A stretch of DNA of 64,000 nucleotides from Schistocephalus solidus. Lineage: Eukaryota > Platyhelminthes > Cestoda > Diphyllobothriidea > Diphyllobothriidae. Both the position numbers and the translations under genes were made by a program. Where the stretch lies: positions 124,001-188,000 of the forward strand of contig WEDG01004083.1 of NCBI GenBank assembly GCA_017591395.1, written 5' to 3'. Positions 22,780-35,682 of the stretch are shown here, piece after piece. The notes below the pieces were generated by a model. That model had not been told where the DNA came from. It did not search any database and was given only the letters and a program-made list of their open reading frames with translations. The stretch's first letter is position 1. The number at the start of each line of letters is the position of its first letter.

Positions 22780-23880
22780 TCAAATAGTTGTGGGGTGATA
22801 ACTTTCCGATATTGAAGCATCATAGGGTTTAAGACCGAGATAAGTCTGTTGGTTGTTGAAACGGAATGTGGGAAAGATAGAAGGAAAATAGATGCTGGAA
22901 AGAGAGGGCAAGCAGCTATTAGAATTAAGTGCGGGAAAGGCAGGTCTAGTATAGCGGTTGACAAGGTAAAGGTTATTTGCCTGTTGTAGAGGCTTGGCTA
23001 GGTTTGGAGAAGGCAGCATGTGACCAGGTAGGAATACACTACCTTGCTTTTGGGTTTGGGTTGAATTTATGTCCTTCTGATGACCTGTCTTATGTGATAT
23101 AATTGGAGGTATTATAGGACCTGTGTGGTTAAGGGACGGGCTAGTTTTAAATAACTTATCTTGAATTTGATATGAGAGCAGATTTTGCATTTGAAACATA
23201 CTATTTGTGGGGTGTGGCTTGGAAAATTTCAGGGAGAGGCCTATAGAATTGCAGCTAAATGAGGAAGCTCTCGGTCCAAGTGCTTTAGATGGGATTCCAG
23301 ACATTATAGGGGGGCTTGCAGCAGGGCTAAGTTTAACGTTAATTGAATTTATGCGTCGTGGGCAGAGGGCGTTTTTTGATTATTTAAAATGAAGTAGAAG
23401 TTGCAGTGGACAGGCTTTCTGAACCTGACATTTGAGAAGATGGATTATCCGGTGTGTTGAGGTTAGTGGAAAAATGACCAGACTTGTGAAGGGTAGGCTT
23501 AGAAGTCAATGATCTATTTGACAGGAGAAACGCATTTCTTCGCTCCATTGGTGTAAGATCTCGACAAAGGAAACATTTAGTCATTTCCGACTAGCGCGGA
23601 CTTTGACCTTGTTTAGCAAAGATTGAGTCCACCTCGATTGTTGATAACAATTTTACTAAGATAGGAGGATTCTTGCTAGGCGAAGAAGAGCGTTTTGCTT
23701 TCACTATTTTGCAGTTGAAACCACTTGAGTACAGAAAGTCCATAGCAATGTCAACTAGACGTCTGTGTATGGGAGCATTTTTAGGAGAGGGAACAGCAGG
23801 TATTTTACCGTCGAACAGGTTACCAAGTATAGATAAAGCAGATCCAAACTTCATCAAGAAGTCATTTCAGTTCTGTAAAT
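22780..23880 (-). pseudogene. LINE copy B2: ORF1 remnant
   Basis: Three open frames (23,857-23,591; 23,584-23,384; 23,304-22,780) appear to be one ORF1 protein broken by stops. The N-terminal part has the MKFGSALSILGNLFD and MDFLYSSGFNCKIVKAK blocks shared with copy A; the middle starts KCFLCRDLTPMERRN, a possible short zinc-binding segment; the last is a Ser/Pro/Asn-rich linker. The RNA-binding role is inferred from position in the element. Confidence 0.6.
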
Positions 23881-24218
23881 TGGACGGATCCAGCTGATGG
23901 GCTGTAACCGTGGGTTGCATCTTTACGTCAAATTTGTGACTACTAGGTTTAATGAAGCAATACTTGGGCCCCAGGTAAATAGCTTACGAGTTGAGATTTT
24001 TGTTTTCACCTTTTGTCCGAAATATGAGTACAATCTACTGAGAATACACAGGATACAATTTTTGCCAATATAGATTTCCAAGTAGATGATATATCGATAA
24101 TAAAAACGTGTACTGCTTATTTTTGGAAATTGAATATGTTGAGTTCTATGTACGCGCTTTAGAATTCTACATTTTGACGTGGCTTATCAAGGACGAGAAA
24201 TAAAGCTGTCGTGTTAAG

Positions 24219-24494
24219 CAGTATGAGACCTATTGCTAACGACAACAGCCCCAGGTACGTGCAGTTTTATAAGCTTAAGAAATACATAAAATATCAACAC
24301 TTCAGCCAATAACTTTAACAAGAAACGAAGAAATCCGTTCAAAACTTTAGAACAAGAAATGAGGTTATGCCGGGCGAAACAGTAAGAGACTGTATATCTC
24401 CACCTATTGACAGCAACAACAGGCAAAGATTCATCAATAATAAAGCCAATATCTTCAGGAAGAAACGAAGAAATTTGAAATCTCACCTTTAGAA
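24219..24494. repeat. Imperfect tandem duplication
   Basis: Two units: 24,219-24,352 and 24,380-24,494. Both begin cagtawgaga, pass through acctattg and acaacag, contain ccaata, and end with agaaacgaagaaat...ctttagaa. The second is about 20 bp shorter. The open frame on the minus strand (24,214-24,558) covers the duplication and shows no known domain. Confidence 0.6.
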
Positions 24495-24499
24495 AATCG

Positions 24500-27400
24500 A
24501 CCTGCGTGCATTGACATTGGCAGTTCAATTGGCGGATCGCTCTTCCTTGCTCTGACATTTTGGCAACAAATCCTCATTACTATGAATAAACCTAAACAGT
24601 AATGATGGGGTTGGTGAGGACGCTTAGACGTCCGAAAAATGGAGATAACTAATATTTTTGTGCTCTGCGGCAAACAGGAAAAGTGGAGTGCGCGATTGAT
24701 CAAGGTCTAAGTTATGTCTATTTAACGTGCCACGGCTGGATTCAGGTAAACATATGTAATGTTGAGCGTAGAGTAGTGTTGTTGCACGGCTTTCATGAAT
24801 ACATTCCGCAAGCACAGGGTTGGGTTGACCAAATTTACAACCATCGTCTCTGAAGTCGCAAGTATCTGGTACTCTAAATGCTTAGTTTATGTCTATCTGC
24901 GGACCACTGTCAACCAGGTGACTAAACTAAACTTTTCCATATCTCGGCTTAGTCTGCAGTATAATGCTCTCACATCCACTTTGATAGGCGCCTAGTGTTC
25001 ATGGTTGAGCCTGTATCCGTAATACCAGCCAGATACTGTTTATGTTCCAGCGACCGAGACCCTTCTGAACGTTTATATACATTCCTCATAAAAGCTCATT
25101 TTATTGCCAAAACGGATATTTGCTAATAGCAAGGACAATTACTGTTCGCATTATTGTTGCAGCCTAATGGATTTTCGAGGGTTTCAGTAGTTCCGAATGT
25201 TCCTCAGTTATAACTCAGATCTAGTTTCTACGGTCATCTTTGAGGAAACCTAAGATAAAGTTGCTGGTAAGCAGGTTTATCGGTCAAGAGTAGCCTTGTC
25301 GGATTCAATGCCTCATAAAAAGTCATATCAATAATTATTAAGTCAAAGCCTGTTGAGTGTCTCAAGAATTTCGAAGACTGCTCAATCCACTTAGATGATC
25401 CAAATAGAGATAAAATATCCTCCAAAAGATAGGTTTTTTTATGCGTTTCCTCTGTAAATTTCAATAACTTGGCCATAATCACCAGCGCTATGGTCGTCCG
25501 CACATTTAGCATCATTAGCAGCAGAAGCAGCAGCAGAAATTCAATGTTTGATTATGATAGTTAAATTAGTTGGTTAGTAGTTTTTTTTAACGCACTGTAC
25601 CAAAAAGTAAGATCTTAAAGGCTTTACCCAACGTTTACAATCTTTGTGATAGGATCATACATAATGTGATTGTTTAACGCCTAGCTGTATCAGAAGACCT
25701 TTCGGAAATTGCATCAACTCGAAGTAATTCCGAACGCGAAGATAGCACGTGCTCTTCCAACACCTTTTCATTCGGTTTCACCCAGACGCACCTGGATACT
25801 GTCGGTCTAGCTCTGCCATCCATCAGGTTTTTTGCTGATCATTTCACGCAGTGGGAGAACAATTCCCCTTTTTGAACGGTAGACCTAAACGAATCCGATA
25901 AACTGTGGACCACTCCAATAGCAATGACGAGATCGAACGGTTTCAAAACGTCTGACGTCTATTCTTCATGAGAGACGAAACACATAACACTATTAAGGTG
26001 GTTTGAGAAAACCACGCGAATCATCATACGAATGCCCCCTTCGAGAGCATTTAGCTTTAGTTATAAGGACTAGAAAACGGACTTAAAGTAGCTGCTATCG
26101 AGCCGACATCCACTGGCATTGCTTTCACTCGTTGTATATCGATTGAACTGACTCACGTTTTTCGTTAGGTGCTGCTAAAATCCCGTTAAAAAGTTGTTTA
26201 TTATCTTAAGAGATCATAAAGTTCACTTCGCAGACCGTCTTGTGAATACCACTACCTTCAACAATTTGGTTTGCGAAATTTAGCTGTCTACGGACTGAAA
26301 CGGAGTTTACTGAAACAGTAAACCGCATTTGCGTGATGTTTTGTCTCCGGTAAGAAGTTAAAACAAGCCTCAACAGCAGAGTCACTGGGTAACTTCTTTT
26401 CGGTGATTAGATCGCCTTCTCGACCATGAACTTGCTGTTTTGCATTTATTTTCTGAGCAAACACAACTCACTCTCTAGGAATTCTTCTTATTCATTTGAT
26501 CAAGTTAATTAAAACAGTTGAAAAACATTCGATTATTTCATGGCACCCCTAAATCCTATTCATAATGATTGCTTGAAATTGCGCTTCATATTTAACGACA
26601 CAAGTGAAATTACGATTCCATGCCCACATTTCAGGATTATCAGACGATTTTTACTGGCAGGGATCTAACCTCGTTTCCACAGCTTCGCAGTAGTCTGTAC
26701 ACATTGTCCTATATAACTTAGATCCATGGCTCATCACACAACCAGCAGAGGGAACACAGGAGGGGGGTGGGAATGCGAAAAGTAATCTCCACAGAAAACT
26801 TGAATACCTTTTCCTTGAGCTACTAAATGACAGTTCCAATGAGAATAGGCGGTACATCATAAAAATGGAAAAGTCGAAGAAAAATTGCAGCATCAGATAG
26901 ATTGTCAAGGCAACCAATGTGTCTGCATTAAATTAAGCTGTCGTGTTCATCACAAACACTGTAACACAGCAGGTGGAGACTAGATGAACAGGAGGCGATA
27001 TCCCGAACCACTCGAGCTCTCCGGTAGTTAAAAGCCAATACATTTGCTACATTCAGCATATAGCTTGAACTCCAATTCTGACAAGTCCGTTTGTGTCCGT
27101 CACCGATCCAGTAGTACCTCCAAGCCCTAAAAGTGGAGTTTTACAGTGTGGCACTCCTAAGAGCACAAAACAACTATTCAAGCAAATAGCACTTTGTGTA
27201 GTAAGAAAATAAGCAGAAGAAAACGTGAAAGCTCGATCTCCTGGGAAGTACATATATTTATCTTGTGACCATAGTTGCGCTTGTTTTCGCTCCTTTATAG
27301 CATAAATGACGAAAAATAAACGCGCTGTATCGTGAACGTTAATCTGAAAATGGTGATGAAATTCGAGATGGTAAGGAGAACTGTTGAACTCAGCAGAAGT

Positions 27401-28435
27401 TTTAAAGTTGGAAATGAATCACTCACCTGGTTTACCGGGTAATGATGCTTAAAAATAGAACCAAGTCATTTATTATGACTAACTGCAAGGGTGTAGTTCA
27501 AAAACTAGGGCTTGATAGGTCTACTATTAATTTGCACGGAGGAAAGGACAACCGTTTTATTGGTGTTACAGAGTAGTTGGGGCTTCGCTATCCTCCAAGC
27601 AATGCTGTTTTCTTCGTTGCTTTTTTGACTAAATCTGCAATTATTAATGGCACCATTGTATGGTGTAACAGCAGGGCGTTCGATTCTGCGTTCCTCTCCG
27701 CCATCCGTTCTTTGTGAAGTCTTTAACTCATTTTCAATTTTAGCCGTGCGTCATAATCAGTGAGCCTGCCTGTTGTGGAATTAGTTAGAGGATTGCTTCC
27801 AGTGTGTCGTCATCGCCAACGGAAATAAGAATTCTGGGAGTATAATGCTCGTTACTTTAGGGTAGGTAGCAAACTGATTGTGACAATCGCCAATAAAAAA
27901 TGTCAAATTGTGTGACGCAAGTACTCCTAAATTCTTCTTTCCTTGTATCATTTATTTTGTGAACAGTTCGCTATCACTCTTGCTACGTGCCCTGAAAACT
28001 CCAATAATAGTAATTTGATATTTTTCTTCGGTTTTTACCTCACTGCCAGCGTCAGTATCGACAACATACGCTTTGTGATTGCTTCTCACTCATCCATGAT
28101 AGGTGTATGTCATGAATCTGATCACCGTTCTGATGCGGAGACTTAAGATAGAGTGGATTACGATTGGGTTTCCAGGAGAGATGATGGTGAAGTTAGTCGC
28201 GGTCTGCAAAGTTTTCTGGAGGGACACAAATAAAATCCCGTCATCCAGGCGGATGAACAACACCAGAAATCTTATATTAAAGTCGAGGGAGTTTGTATTG
28301 CAAGTGCGCCTGTCTAGCGCTCGTGTAATTCCACGTCCTTAGGGCTCTTAGGTGGCATTTTGGCTTGTACATAATGGGAAAATACAGATTTTCAAGCGTA
28401 GTCAACCCCGTCAATTAACGGTCGGAAGTGCTCGT
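24500..28435. other. Unassigned DNA
   Basis: No gene that I can name. The minus frame 25,234-25,515 (93 codons) is preceded by a Leu-rich CTG/CAG stretch (25,519-25,540) and contains EDILSLFGSSKWIEQ and FDLIIIDMTFYEALN, which read more like protein than the neighbours, but I cannot assign a family and see no splice signals. Other frames (26,651-26,917; 27,053-27,253; 27,943-28,342) show nothing diagnostic. Confidence 0.4.
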
Positions 28436-28439
28436 ATGG

Positions 28440-28640
28440 CCCTTGACAGAACATGAGAGCAGGAACGCTCTGCCCAATTAAAACAGGTGGCCTTTCGGTC
28501 AGTTTGATTAAGAGTATATGTTCCCGTGTTCTAACCTTTACCTTACCTCTAAGCTAAACCGTAACCAAAGCCTATCTCTGACCGTTATCCTAATACTGTT
28601 CTTTTGAATTTAACTCAAAACCCTCTGTATAACGGGTGAT
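28440..28640 (+). repeat. CCCTAA-type dispersed repeat, copy 1
   Basis: Collinear with copies at 47.99 kb and 55.83 kb: cgcccaMttaaaa / tgtggc... / taagRRgaTacatat / cccgtgtYtTaac, then a tract of degenerate CTAACC-type hexamers (28,525-28,600). Similarity ends before about 28,650. Diverged but in the same orientation as the others. Confidence 0.55.
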
Positions 28641-31600
28641 TGTTGTGAATTCTTTTTTGGCAGAGAGGGGGCGAACGAGCGTTTCCTACAACAGAAACTC
28701 TCTTTTTTTTACCAAAATCAGCACTCTATCGCTTTAACATAAGTGTAGGGCTTTTGAACTATATAAGCTTCCCCACAGATGTTAGAAACGAGACAGTGAA
28801 ATATACCCAGAGCCTCTTGTCAGGCCAATGGGAAGCGTGGAAGGTGCTTCCGAAAGTAATACGTGTTTGTCCAGGGAGGTTCGTAACATGCACTTCGATG
28901 GGGCCTTCCGTGCATGCATTTGTTGCAGAAATTTTGGGTTGTCCTTAGGGTGCCAGATTGTAGAACTGCAATAGTCTCGTTTTCAGGAGCCGAACGTGAC
29001 GAACATTTTAATACTACAATAAGGTTTATGGCCGACGAAGTCATCTTTCTTCAAATGTCAGGAGTACTGAGTAAGCTGATTCAGTTACTGAGGCAGTGGT
29101 AAAGTGCGTTCACGGATTTTCGAACCTGATCTTGTGACTATGCTGACGACGATGACGATGTACACTAAGATTGCGACTTAAAGGTCCACTGAATTCCATG
29201 TTGTTATAAGACAAAATGGGCGTTGAGCAAAAGGATATGCGATCCCTGAACCAAGAATATAATTTACTTTCATTTCTTATTGCTACACGAACTGTGCTCC
29301 CGCATATAAATTAACAGCAGATCTCATTGTATTCATTGCAGTTCATGCAGTTTGGGCGTTGATGCCTGGATTTCCCGCATGAACGTGATATCACTCTGCG
29401 GAGAATGAGAGAACCACAGATTTTGGCAGGTATTCGGTGGCACAGTAAGTGCAGCTCCTGTGCATCACTCGTCTTTATCTGATGCTTTCCCAGATGTTGG
29501 GTTCCATTGGAAAACAGAAATCAGAAAGGCAGTAATCCCATCTTTTTTTCAGAATTCGGTGTTCTGGAGGAAAATGGTTGCAAGTTTGTTAGGCTTTTCT
29601 GTGTCTCAATACCCACCTTGGTTTGTGAGCTGAAAGAAGTGCTGGTCGCTCGACCGCATCACGAAGACTTCTGCTCAAATCAATTTACCATGCCTCCGAG
29701 CGCGCCTGCAGTCACCAGATTGGCCTGCACGAACCCTGCCCCCATTATTACGTGCCACCTCTCTCCCCCGGGGTCACTTGGATCCAAGAGGTCTAAATCT
29801 AGCTCAGATAGACACTTAAACGTAGTCTGCACCAGCAATGATCTCTCTCAGGCAGGGACTGTCAACATCAGCTCGTGCTACCGGAAACACCTACTGCGGT
29901 TTCTGTAGGTAATAAACTCCTCCTCCTGGTACCTTACGTCTTATCTTTCTAAAAACTACAATTCTGACGGCCAAAAAGCCGTTAATCGTGAAATAAACAC
30001 AGTATTCTCTAGGTTCTACTCAGAGTAACAAAATGCACACCTCTTATGTAGCGGTCGTTGGCTATACGACGTGAGCAGAGTCAAAAGTCTGGAGTCTGAG
30101 TTGCTTCCAAACACCCAGAGAAAGGGTGACTGCTTATAAGATTTAGGGGGATTTTTAGTAGGACTGGTACTGTAGAATCAATTCTCAGGTCACGCTGGTA
30201 AACTTATCGTCGCAATAAACCTTAAATAAACTTAATCCCATAACAATACACCATTAGTCGGGACTTTGGAGGTGGATAACTGGCTTATTCCAAGATCCGG
30301 TATTCAGGCTACACTTGTTCCTTTTTTACTGTGGTCTTTATGGCATTTTTGCATATGCGGATCTCAATCTGCCCGTACATTCACATTGTACACGAATTGG
30401 TTACCAGCTAGTGTGAAGCATGCGTAGACGAAATGCTTATCTTTACTCGCCCCTGCATCCACTACCGGTTTCCTTGGTCTGGGGGGAGGAGAGTTAGCGG
30501 TTGATATTGTGCTAGCATGGATAAAAATAAATAACTTAGTGTACAAGTGACCACCGCGACGACTTTGTGGGACTTACAGTGAATTTTGCCACTTGCGACG
30601 GAAAAACTGTCAGGTGACTTTTGAAGATGCCTGTAAACTCACCTGAGAATTAACATTATCACAGACCTTCATAGGAAAGCGCGTCTATCTGGCCATTTCT
30701 CCCTAGCTGCATATTGATAATGGCGTGCACGTGTAGTCTAGGCCTCAGAGACTGGCATTAATTTGTCCACAACCCGTGCCCAACAACCACTTCATAAAAC
30801 GCTGAACTTTGTGCTTAATTTTGTCTTGGGGATTCAGCCTGACTCTCCGTCATTATCATATACCTTTAGTGTATTTTTATCTATCACTGCTCACCAAACG
30901 TTGTGAGTACTTACGTTATCAACTTGCGATATTGATCTTCTTGCCAGCCTTTTGGAAGCAAATACCAATTAACTCTTGTTGATGGGATTTTATGGACCAG
31001 AATATTTTGGGTCGGCAAGGAGTTTTTGTCACGTCTATCATCACCTGAGGGCTCATCTTCAGTCGCCATGATCTTGATTTTCCCTTGGAGCACGATATCT
31101 AGCGAAATACGGAGTGAAATGGGTGCAGCACAAGTCACTGCTCCCTTCCCACAAAGGACCTTACGGAACCTCCAATAAACAAGAACTTCTGTTAACTTAT
31201 TTTCTCAATCCTCCTAGAATAAGTTCATCAGGCTACGCTTGGAGAAACCTCATTGGAATAAAGGAACATCTGCTTTAGGAGTTAATGTAGAACATCGTTC
31301 AGGACCTATTGTATGCGAATAGAATGCTGACGACGAGAATGCAGTCAGAGGAACAAGAAATACTCACCATCGTTGGCCCATTGAATCTCTTTGTTTGTCC
31401 ATTCCGATTAAACGTGTCATATTATTCGCGAGTCTCCCATAGATGAACTTCTCCCAGCTTTCTGCCAAAACTTCCGCCTTTTGTTCATAAAGAAAAATGA
31501 ATTTAAATAACCTGTTAAGATTCACGGGCAACACAGGCAACACGTTAGTTTCAGGGAACAGGTGAGATAAGGGGGATAAATTTATACCACAGATCCTATC

Positions 31601-34150
31601 TTCATGAGCTGAGGATGGAAAGCGCTGAGTACCATAAATATTCCCTGGTATTTCGAGGACACTCTATAACTTCATTATTTCTGTGGGTGAGCATTACGAA
31701 TGTCTAAAATTTGAGAATATTAATGTGGCACGAAGTTTTACGTTGTTGATATTTTTGCTTTTCCTAGGAAATTTTTGTTTGAGCTAACCAACAAAGTTGT
31801 ACATCTAACATTAATTTTGCGGATTCCTTCACTTGGACGTTGGTAGTTGTTAGTTTCGTATCTCGGTGAATGCGTTCTCACTGATTTTAAGCTGGTTATA
31901 AATTTTTCGTTAATTTAGGCATATTGCATGCACGAGGTCCCATTCTATATACATCGGCATAGCAACCACATCCTGCAAATACTGTAACGTCTGTCTCTCT
32001 ACTTACCACATCTGATGCAATTTATGATTGCGGGTTCTTGCGTGCACTCAGGCCAATTAAGTGCTTGTGAAGGTTAGCTGAATTCTGCACTCTTATTAAG
32101 CAAAGGACTTCTTCGTTCGTCGAACGACCAATCCTTAGATGGCCTTTCATTCATTGCAAGGAATTGCGCCATTGTACAGGTAAACATGGTCTGCGAAGGC
32201 GGTCAGTGGCTAGCGTCACAAATCCTCACCGATATTAAAGTCAACACAATCATCCACTTCGATGAGGTAGAGCAAGTACAATCGCACCGAAGTCGATGCC
32301 CTAGGCATACTGCTTTAAGGACTCACTCATTTTTCGGCGATGGAATGCTGTTAGAGGGAGGCGACTGAATGGTATGGTAACCTTTTCGGTTCGCCAAACT
32401 TTGGAGACCGCGTGTGTATAGCTGGTTTCTCGCTGGTGGGCTTGAACTCGGAAGAACTCACGAGGCGCCTGTTTCGTCACGCTTTAAATGCTTTCTACGT
32501 TTGGGCGCAGAGGCAGCCATGTACCGGCCCCCTAGGTCGTCCAGTTTTTGATTTAGATTAGTGATGTTGATTCAACGTGAACAGGACTATCAGACCATTT
32601 ACCTAAATTTCATCCGCACAGCGGTGTTTGCCAAAAGGCTAGTGACCAAATAATGCATGATAGTTCATGCGAACACCTTTAGAGAAACAGCGCTTCAAAA
32701 ACACCCCATAAGGGGGCCACCAGAACATGTCTTACGGCGAAGCTATTCGTGTAATTACTATGCCACATACCATACGTTCTTGCGTAATCTTGCTTTGCGC
32801 TAACGTGGCGTAATCAAATGTGTAACCCTTTTGGTTCTAGTGAAGACACACTCAATACAAGAGCGTTACTTTACAAAAGGCTGCTATTGCGTCAAGACTA
32901 AAGAAAGTATGGCATATGGTGAAGGGACCTATGGTCACGGACATCCAACCAGTTAATTTGTTATTTCTGTTAACTGAAGTCCTGATTGCAGGCCTAGACA
33001 CGGTTCTCTGTGTGAAATCCCTGGAGACTTCGCAAATAGTCTTCTGTGTAATGGACCTATTTCCCAAAGCAATGTGTTCATTGAATCAAACATTTTGATT
33101 GTTTCGAGAAGACAAGATGGAACTTGAAGAAAAAATATCAAACCGGATTTATGGACACCCACAGATGTTGGCACTTTCGTTCAACTGCTTTCCTTTTGTT
33201 TCATACTATGAAAATCGGCAAAAAGATATCTTGACTTGCTCAAACAATTGATATGAAAACCGCACTGATATGGAAAACTGCATGGTCTAACCAATGAAAA
33301 ATGCACTTTAAATCGTGTTTGCAAAATAAAACAAAAATAAGATTCCACAATATTCGAAGAAGCGTCCAAAAATAATTTGATAGTACACGGAGAAGGTCTG
33401 AACTAGAGCACTCGCTAATGTGGTAAAAGCTCTTCAGAAATATCATTTTGGAAAGTTTTGATGAACACACAACAGAATCTACATTTATGGGCAAAAGACT
33501 GTAAACACGTGAAGTCCCTGTTGGAGCAACCAAGCGAAAATCTGTTAACCTTAGTCAAACCCACCTAAACAATGTAAAAAGGGAAGAAAAACCGCCAATT
33601 CTCGTAAAACTATTATGGTATATATACTCAAAATTTGGGCTTTTGCAGAACGGCCATACTTTGCATTGCCCGTAATCCGGAAGAGAACTTCTGTGGAATA
33701 TACACTAAAGGACCAATTTAAAACTTATTTTACTTGTGTTGTTTTATTTACTCGCTTTTTACGTGGACAGTCATCCTTGTATTTTAAACATCAGTTTAAG
33801 TAGCTACACTGATTTATCACGTTTTAGGAATTTGCCGCGTTTCTAAAAAAACTTAATCTTACTGTGTAAACTACAATATGCTTCCCTTTTAAGAACGGTC
33901 ACATCTGTATGCTTTATACCTTTGGTGGATGCATTGTGGGCAGCTATTGCATTTTCTTGCACAAGTCCGACTTTTATGCAAGCAATCTGAAAAATGCGCT
34001 AATTCCGAGCTAGGTTTGCGCAGGCAAAGACTCGCACAGTCGCTTTGAGCCCCCCCTAACTGCAGAAATCATTCGCATAAGTGCTAAACAGGCCTGAATG
34101 TATCTTTAAAGAAGTCGATTTCAGCAAACGCTATTTATCGAGTGCACGTA
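28641..34150. other. Unassigned DNA
   Basis: Longest frame is 133 codons at 29,507-29,908 (plus; near-cognate TTG start), Ser/Pro/Cys-rich with no domain I recognise. No RNA gene, microsatellite or clear repeat found. The region immediately before 34,173 does not show PLE reverse-transcriptase motifs. Confidence 0.4.
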
Positions 34151-34172
34151 TTCAGCCGCTAAAATAACAGTA

Positions 34173-34640
34173 TTGTTCTTACGCAATCCAATTCTTCACC
34201 TTGAAGGCAAGGACAGACTTCCCGTTCAGATCGCGTTAATGTGCATCAATGTCTTCATTTTCTCCTATGGGACAGGTTGTATTGGTCGAATGACTAAGCA
34301 CCTATCCAAATGGAGGCAAGAGCACCATCCTGTCTGGCTAAATAAAAGCATGTTCAAGTCCATCTATAGAGCGATTGCGGCTGATATGGTTGACAGCGGC
34401 TACCGGGTAGACGTCAACCAGTCACTTCGAGTCATCTGTAAAGTTCCGTCGAGCTACTCCAAATTCCTGGGTCAGCGGATACTTGCGATGATAGAGGCAG
34501 TGGCCATACGGTTGGCCAACCCAACCTTATGCACGCATAAAGCGCTCAGATGGGCCCTATTCCTCCTGCGGCTGAAGATAAACCCAGCAGGCATGTTCGC
34601 ATCAGCCACGTCGCAGTACAGCAACGAGATAGAGACGTAA
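34173..34640 (+). mobile_element. Penelope-like element fragment 2: GIY-YIG endonuclease ORF (155 aa)
   Basis: An open frame of 155 codons resembles the C-terminal endonuclease of PLE proteins. It reads LHLEGKDRLPVQ, then FSYGTGCIGRMTKHLS (the second half of the GIY-YIG fold, with CIGR in place of YIGR and its Arg), WRQEHHPVWL (the family RxxEHxPxWL with the E-H pair kept), DMVDSGYRVDVNQSLRVICK, and IEAVAIRLANPTLCTHKA (family AExxAIRxxxPxLCxQK). The nominal TTG start is not biological: the RT that should precede it is missing. The GIY half is poorly kept (VFIFSYG) and Cys residues of the usual CSCG are lost. It is a different PLE lineage from fragments 1 and 3. A hammerhead-like motif lies 170 bp downstream. 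Confidence 0.75.
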
Positions 34641-34809
34641 CTAATTTTCATACACCTCCACCCCCACCCTCCTCCTGGCCTCACCCCACCCTCGCCAAGG
34701 CCCCTGACAGAACTAGAGGTCTGAACGCCTTCAACATTTCTCCCTACCCACTTATTGTTTATTGGACGTTTAAACTCTTGCTACTCTTCCCTCCATTATA
34801 ATGCTGTAA

Positions 34810-34847
34810 CAGCCTGATGATGAATAATCGAAAGCGTACGTTTACCG
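34810..34847 (+). ncRNA. Hammerhead-ribozyme-like motif 2 (3' of PLE fragment 2)
   Basis: CTGATGA (34,814-34,820), then TGAATAATC which can form only a minimal helix II (GA/TC), then GAAA (34,830-34,833), then GCGTACGTTT. AGC and GTT can close a 3-bp helix III with one wobble, leaving T as the cleavage-site base. Upstream CAGC (34,810-34,813) should form helix I; its partner here is the mutated ACCG, but the sister motif at 36,186 keeps GCTG in that place. Position after the endonuclease ORF is where PLE terminal repeats carry hammerheads. Activity of this copy is doubtful. Confidence 0.5.
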
Positions 34848-34961
34848 AAGTTGACTTCTTGAAAATCTCCTGATTACCCTTGCCATGCTGACAAAGAGGT
34901 TCACTAACTGAACCTGAGGAGCATCCAAGTCACAGTGCTGGTCTTGCTTGATCCGCAAGAG

Positions 34962-35325
34962 TTTGTATTCAATAAGTTGGAACCTAGGGTTTAGTGGCAA
35001 GAGTAAAAAACTCGTTTGTTATAATTGAGGGTGGCATCCTATCAGGCTTTCAGGCCGAAGAATTGTGCTTCCTTTATGTTCGCGTCATACGTTAACCCAA
35101 TAGTCAACTTAGCGTGACGGTATATTGAAAGGGTCAAACACAGTTAATATCGGTGAAGACTTGGGCGTGATCACTGGGATAATCACTTTTTTCGTCTTCG
35201 GTTTCTGATTCATGCTCGGACTCATCATCAGAGACAGCATCTTATACCAATATCTTCAGTAACTCCTCGATATTTTACAAACGCGATGGTATGAAGTCTT
35301 TGCTCTTAAGGTTAAAAATTCTCAT
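34962..35325 (-). repeat. Direct-repeat copy 1 with decayed acidic coding segment
   Basis: Paired with 35,683-35,940. Shared landmarks on the plus strand: caataagttgga, aattgagggtggca, tatcaRgctttc, cttcggtttctg, tcatgctcg, atattttaca and aggttaaaaat. On the minus strand (35,241 down) it translates to DAVSDDESEHESETEDEK, an acidic segment that matches the other copy (EDGFEHDTETEGEK) in reading frame. I do not recognise the protein; acidic N-termini are common in some transposases, which is only a guess. Confidence 0.6.
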
Positions 35326-35682
35326 TAACAGATTTTTTACACATTTTCGTTTGAAATTTAAATGTTTTATTGCCCATTTCGGAGGGGAAACATATTTTAG
35401 TGTATTTCAAAAAGCCCTTTTTTGATTTCATGGTTATTTATCATATTAAGTATATTTGGGAAAATGCATACAGATGCGAAGATCTCAAATTGACCCATAA
35501 ATCACTTCCAGCAATCTGTCTGATCTAACCCAGTTTTTGTGGTCGCACCATTCCACTCTATCGCAACATACGTAGCGTATGCTATTCTGAACACAGTACT
35601 GAAACATAAGTATGATCTAAATGAGGACTCGACCGAACATCTGAGTCACAAAATTGGTCCTACACGCTCTGCAATAGATCAA

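Larger units (their letters stand above)
20266..23890 (-). mobile_element. LINE copy B2, RT thumb to ORF1 (3' end missing)
   Basis: Starting at about 20,266 the sequence jumps back to the thumb region (agatctgcgtgagg, also found at 19,707 in B1 and near 9,815 in A) and then runs collinear with copy A through RT, endonuclease and ORF1 up to about 23,890. Its C-terminus and 3' tail are missing. B1 and B2 together therefore repeat the RT segment in tandem. Possible causes are insertion of truncated B1 into B2 followed by loss of the B2 end, recombination between copies, or a template switch. Confidence 0.7.

Noticed and set aside
35180..35241. CTGATGATGA...GAAACC on the minus strand as a further hammerhead
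   Set aside because: The same bases encode the acidic DDESEHESETE peptide shared with the second repeat copy, where the CTGATGA is lost; helix pairing is poor.
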